Source of the DNA: CAMQVM01 sp044433365
GTDB taxonomy: Bacteria > Bacteroidota > Bacteroidia > Bacteroidales > Rikenellaceae
DNA length: 22,913 bases
Assembly: GCA_044433365.1 (NCBI GenBank)
Contig: JAWXTR010000042.1
Location: 1 to 22,913, forward strand
Direction of reading: 5' to 3'
Shown: positions 22,290 through 22,913 of the stretch, one piece after another
Position numbering within the stretch: the first letter of the stretch is position 1
Layout: every line of letters starts with the position of its first letter
Position numbers and translations under genes: made by a program
The notes under the pieces: generated by a model
Databases searched by the model: none
Told to the model about the DNA's origin: nothing
The model's input: only the letters and a program-made list of their open reading frames with translations

Positions 22290-22526
22290 ATGGTATTTGA
22301 TTGGCTAAATATAGAAGTTACAGAGGGCACAGAGGGCACAACTAACGTTGCTCTCTCTGCTAATTGTTGTAACGATGGAAACGAACGAGAATTGAAATTT
22401 AGAGTTGTTATGCCCGATAACGTTACTTGTGCTGAGCTTACAGTTAAGCAGCTTACTAGCGAGCTGATTGTAATCAGCTATGATGGAACAGAAGTCGGGT
22501 ATAACGGAACATTAATAGGTTATTAG
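22290..22526 (+). CDS. Small tail-tip protein beginning with the second half of a BACON-like domain
   Basis: A 78-residue protein starting 1 bp after the previous stop (TAATATG). Residues 4-54 read as the second half of a BACON domain: DWLNIEVTEGTEG (second conserved Trp, W5), a strand with Asn/Cys, ERELKFRVV (36-40) and LTVKQ (50-54). It lacks the first half, which ends the preceding protein. The C-terminus has two seven-residue repeats, YDGTEVG and YNGTLIG (64-77). Function is unknown; the fit to the preceding chain suggests the two halves may fold together. Confidence 0.6.
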   Translation: MVFDWLNIEVTEGTEGTTNVALSANCCNDGNERELKFRVVMPDNVTCAELTVKQLTSELIVISYDGTEVGYNGTLIGY

Positions 22527-22528
22527 TT

Positions 22529-22913
22529 ATGATTAAAAATTTTGATGAACTTACGGAAAAAGACGAGATTACAGGTGATGAAAAGTTAGTTATTAGTGAA
22601 GATGAATATGTTACTGTTGGGCAGATTGGGAATTGGGTTGCTGAAGCAAATAAAAACTTAGATATTACACAATTCCTACTAACAACCACAGGCACTGTAA
22701 CAGAAGCATACTACAACAGCTTATTATCCGCTTTAGGTGAAATGGATAAAATATCGGTAGGTGGTTATGCTAATTCAACTGATATTGATTTTATTGTACC
22801 TATCACCATTGCAAAGGATGCTGGAGATAATATAGTTATCTCTTTCTACTTTGGATTGTTGATGGCAAATAGTTTAACCCTCATTACAATTAGTAGTGAT
22901 TATAGTTGGACTA
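22529..22913 (+). CDS. Tail fibre/tip protein, N-terminal part (runs off window)
   Basis: ATG 22529, 2 bp after the previous stop, opens a frame that stays open through the window end (128 codons). The N-terminus (MIKNFDELTEKDEITGDEKL, then VISEDEYVTVGQIGNWV) resembles the short attachment region at the start of Bacteroidota phage tail-fibre or appendage proteins: a 'dEL...l.GdE.l.v...g....v...i' layout. The receptor-binding part would lie beyond the window. Confidence 0.65.
   Translation, partial: MIKNFDELTEKDEITGDEKLVISEDEYVTVGQIGNWVAEANKNLDITQFLLTTTGTVTEAYYNSLLSALGEMDKISVGGYANSTDIDFIVPITIAKDAGDNIVISFYFGLLMANSLTLITISSDYSWT

Noticed and set aside
1..22913. CRISPR array, insertion sequence or transposase
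   Set aside because: No regularly spaced repeats, terminal inverted repeats flanking a transposase, or DDE/HUH motifs were seen.

Overview
This window reads as part of a tailed (siphovirus-type) phage or prophage of a low-GC Bacteroidota host. Three things point to Bacteroidota. Promoter-like sites follow the TTTG-N20-TAnnTTTG form of that phylum. Ribosome binding sites are A/T-rich with almost no Shine-Dalgarno pairing. Several tail proteins carry BACON-type Ig-like domains. No integrase, replication, lysis or host housekeeping gene is visible, so lysogeny is suggested only by the repressor-like gene on the left.

Left flank (1-1350). A leftward operon encodes a DUF4160 protein and two DUF2442 proteins, the last cut by the window edge, behind a clear promoter at 775-806. 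Next is a leftward XRE-family repressor-like gene. A 200-bp divergent control region follows, with promoter elements on both strands and candidate operator repeats.

Rightward accessory genes (1355-5796). A small helical protein is followed by an amidoligase next to a class II glutamine amidotransferase, the makings of an amide-bond-forming modification system. Then come two small proteins (one WYL_2-like), an ASCH-like protein and a long hairpin. After the hairpin come a 47-residue basic protein and a PP-loop (PAPS-reductase-like) gene overlapping a ParB-like gene, a pair resembling IbrA/IbrB.

Morphogenesis module (5798-22913). The order is small and large terminase, SPP1-like portal and MuF-type minor head protein. 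A promoter, short leader and strong terminator follow. Then come scaffold, head fibre/decoration-like protein, major capsid protein, four connector/completion genes and a major tail protein with a C-terminal BACON domain. A tRNA-Ser(GCU) gene follows, then a tail assembly chaperone with a -1 frameshift site on a run of nine T, the 1307-residue tape measure, a two-domain Dit-like protein and a set of tail-tip genes. The last gene runs off the window.

Most interesting points: (1) twice in succession in the tail-tip genes a BACON-like domain appears split across a gene boundary, its first half ending one protein and its second half beginning the next; (2) a promoter-leader-terminator cassette sits in front of the scaffold gene; (3) a 22-bp near-identical repeat, inverted between copies, lies in the only two sizeable gaps that precede rightward transcription units; (4) the amidoligase/amidotransferase and PP-loop/ParB pairs. 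All functions come from reading protein motifs; no database search was possible.
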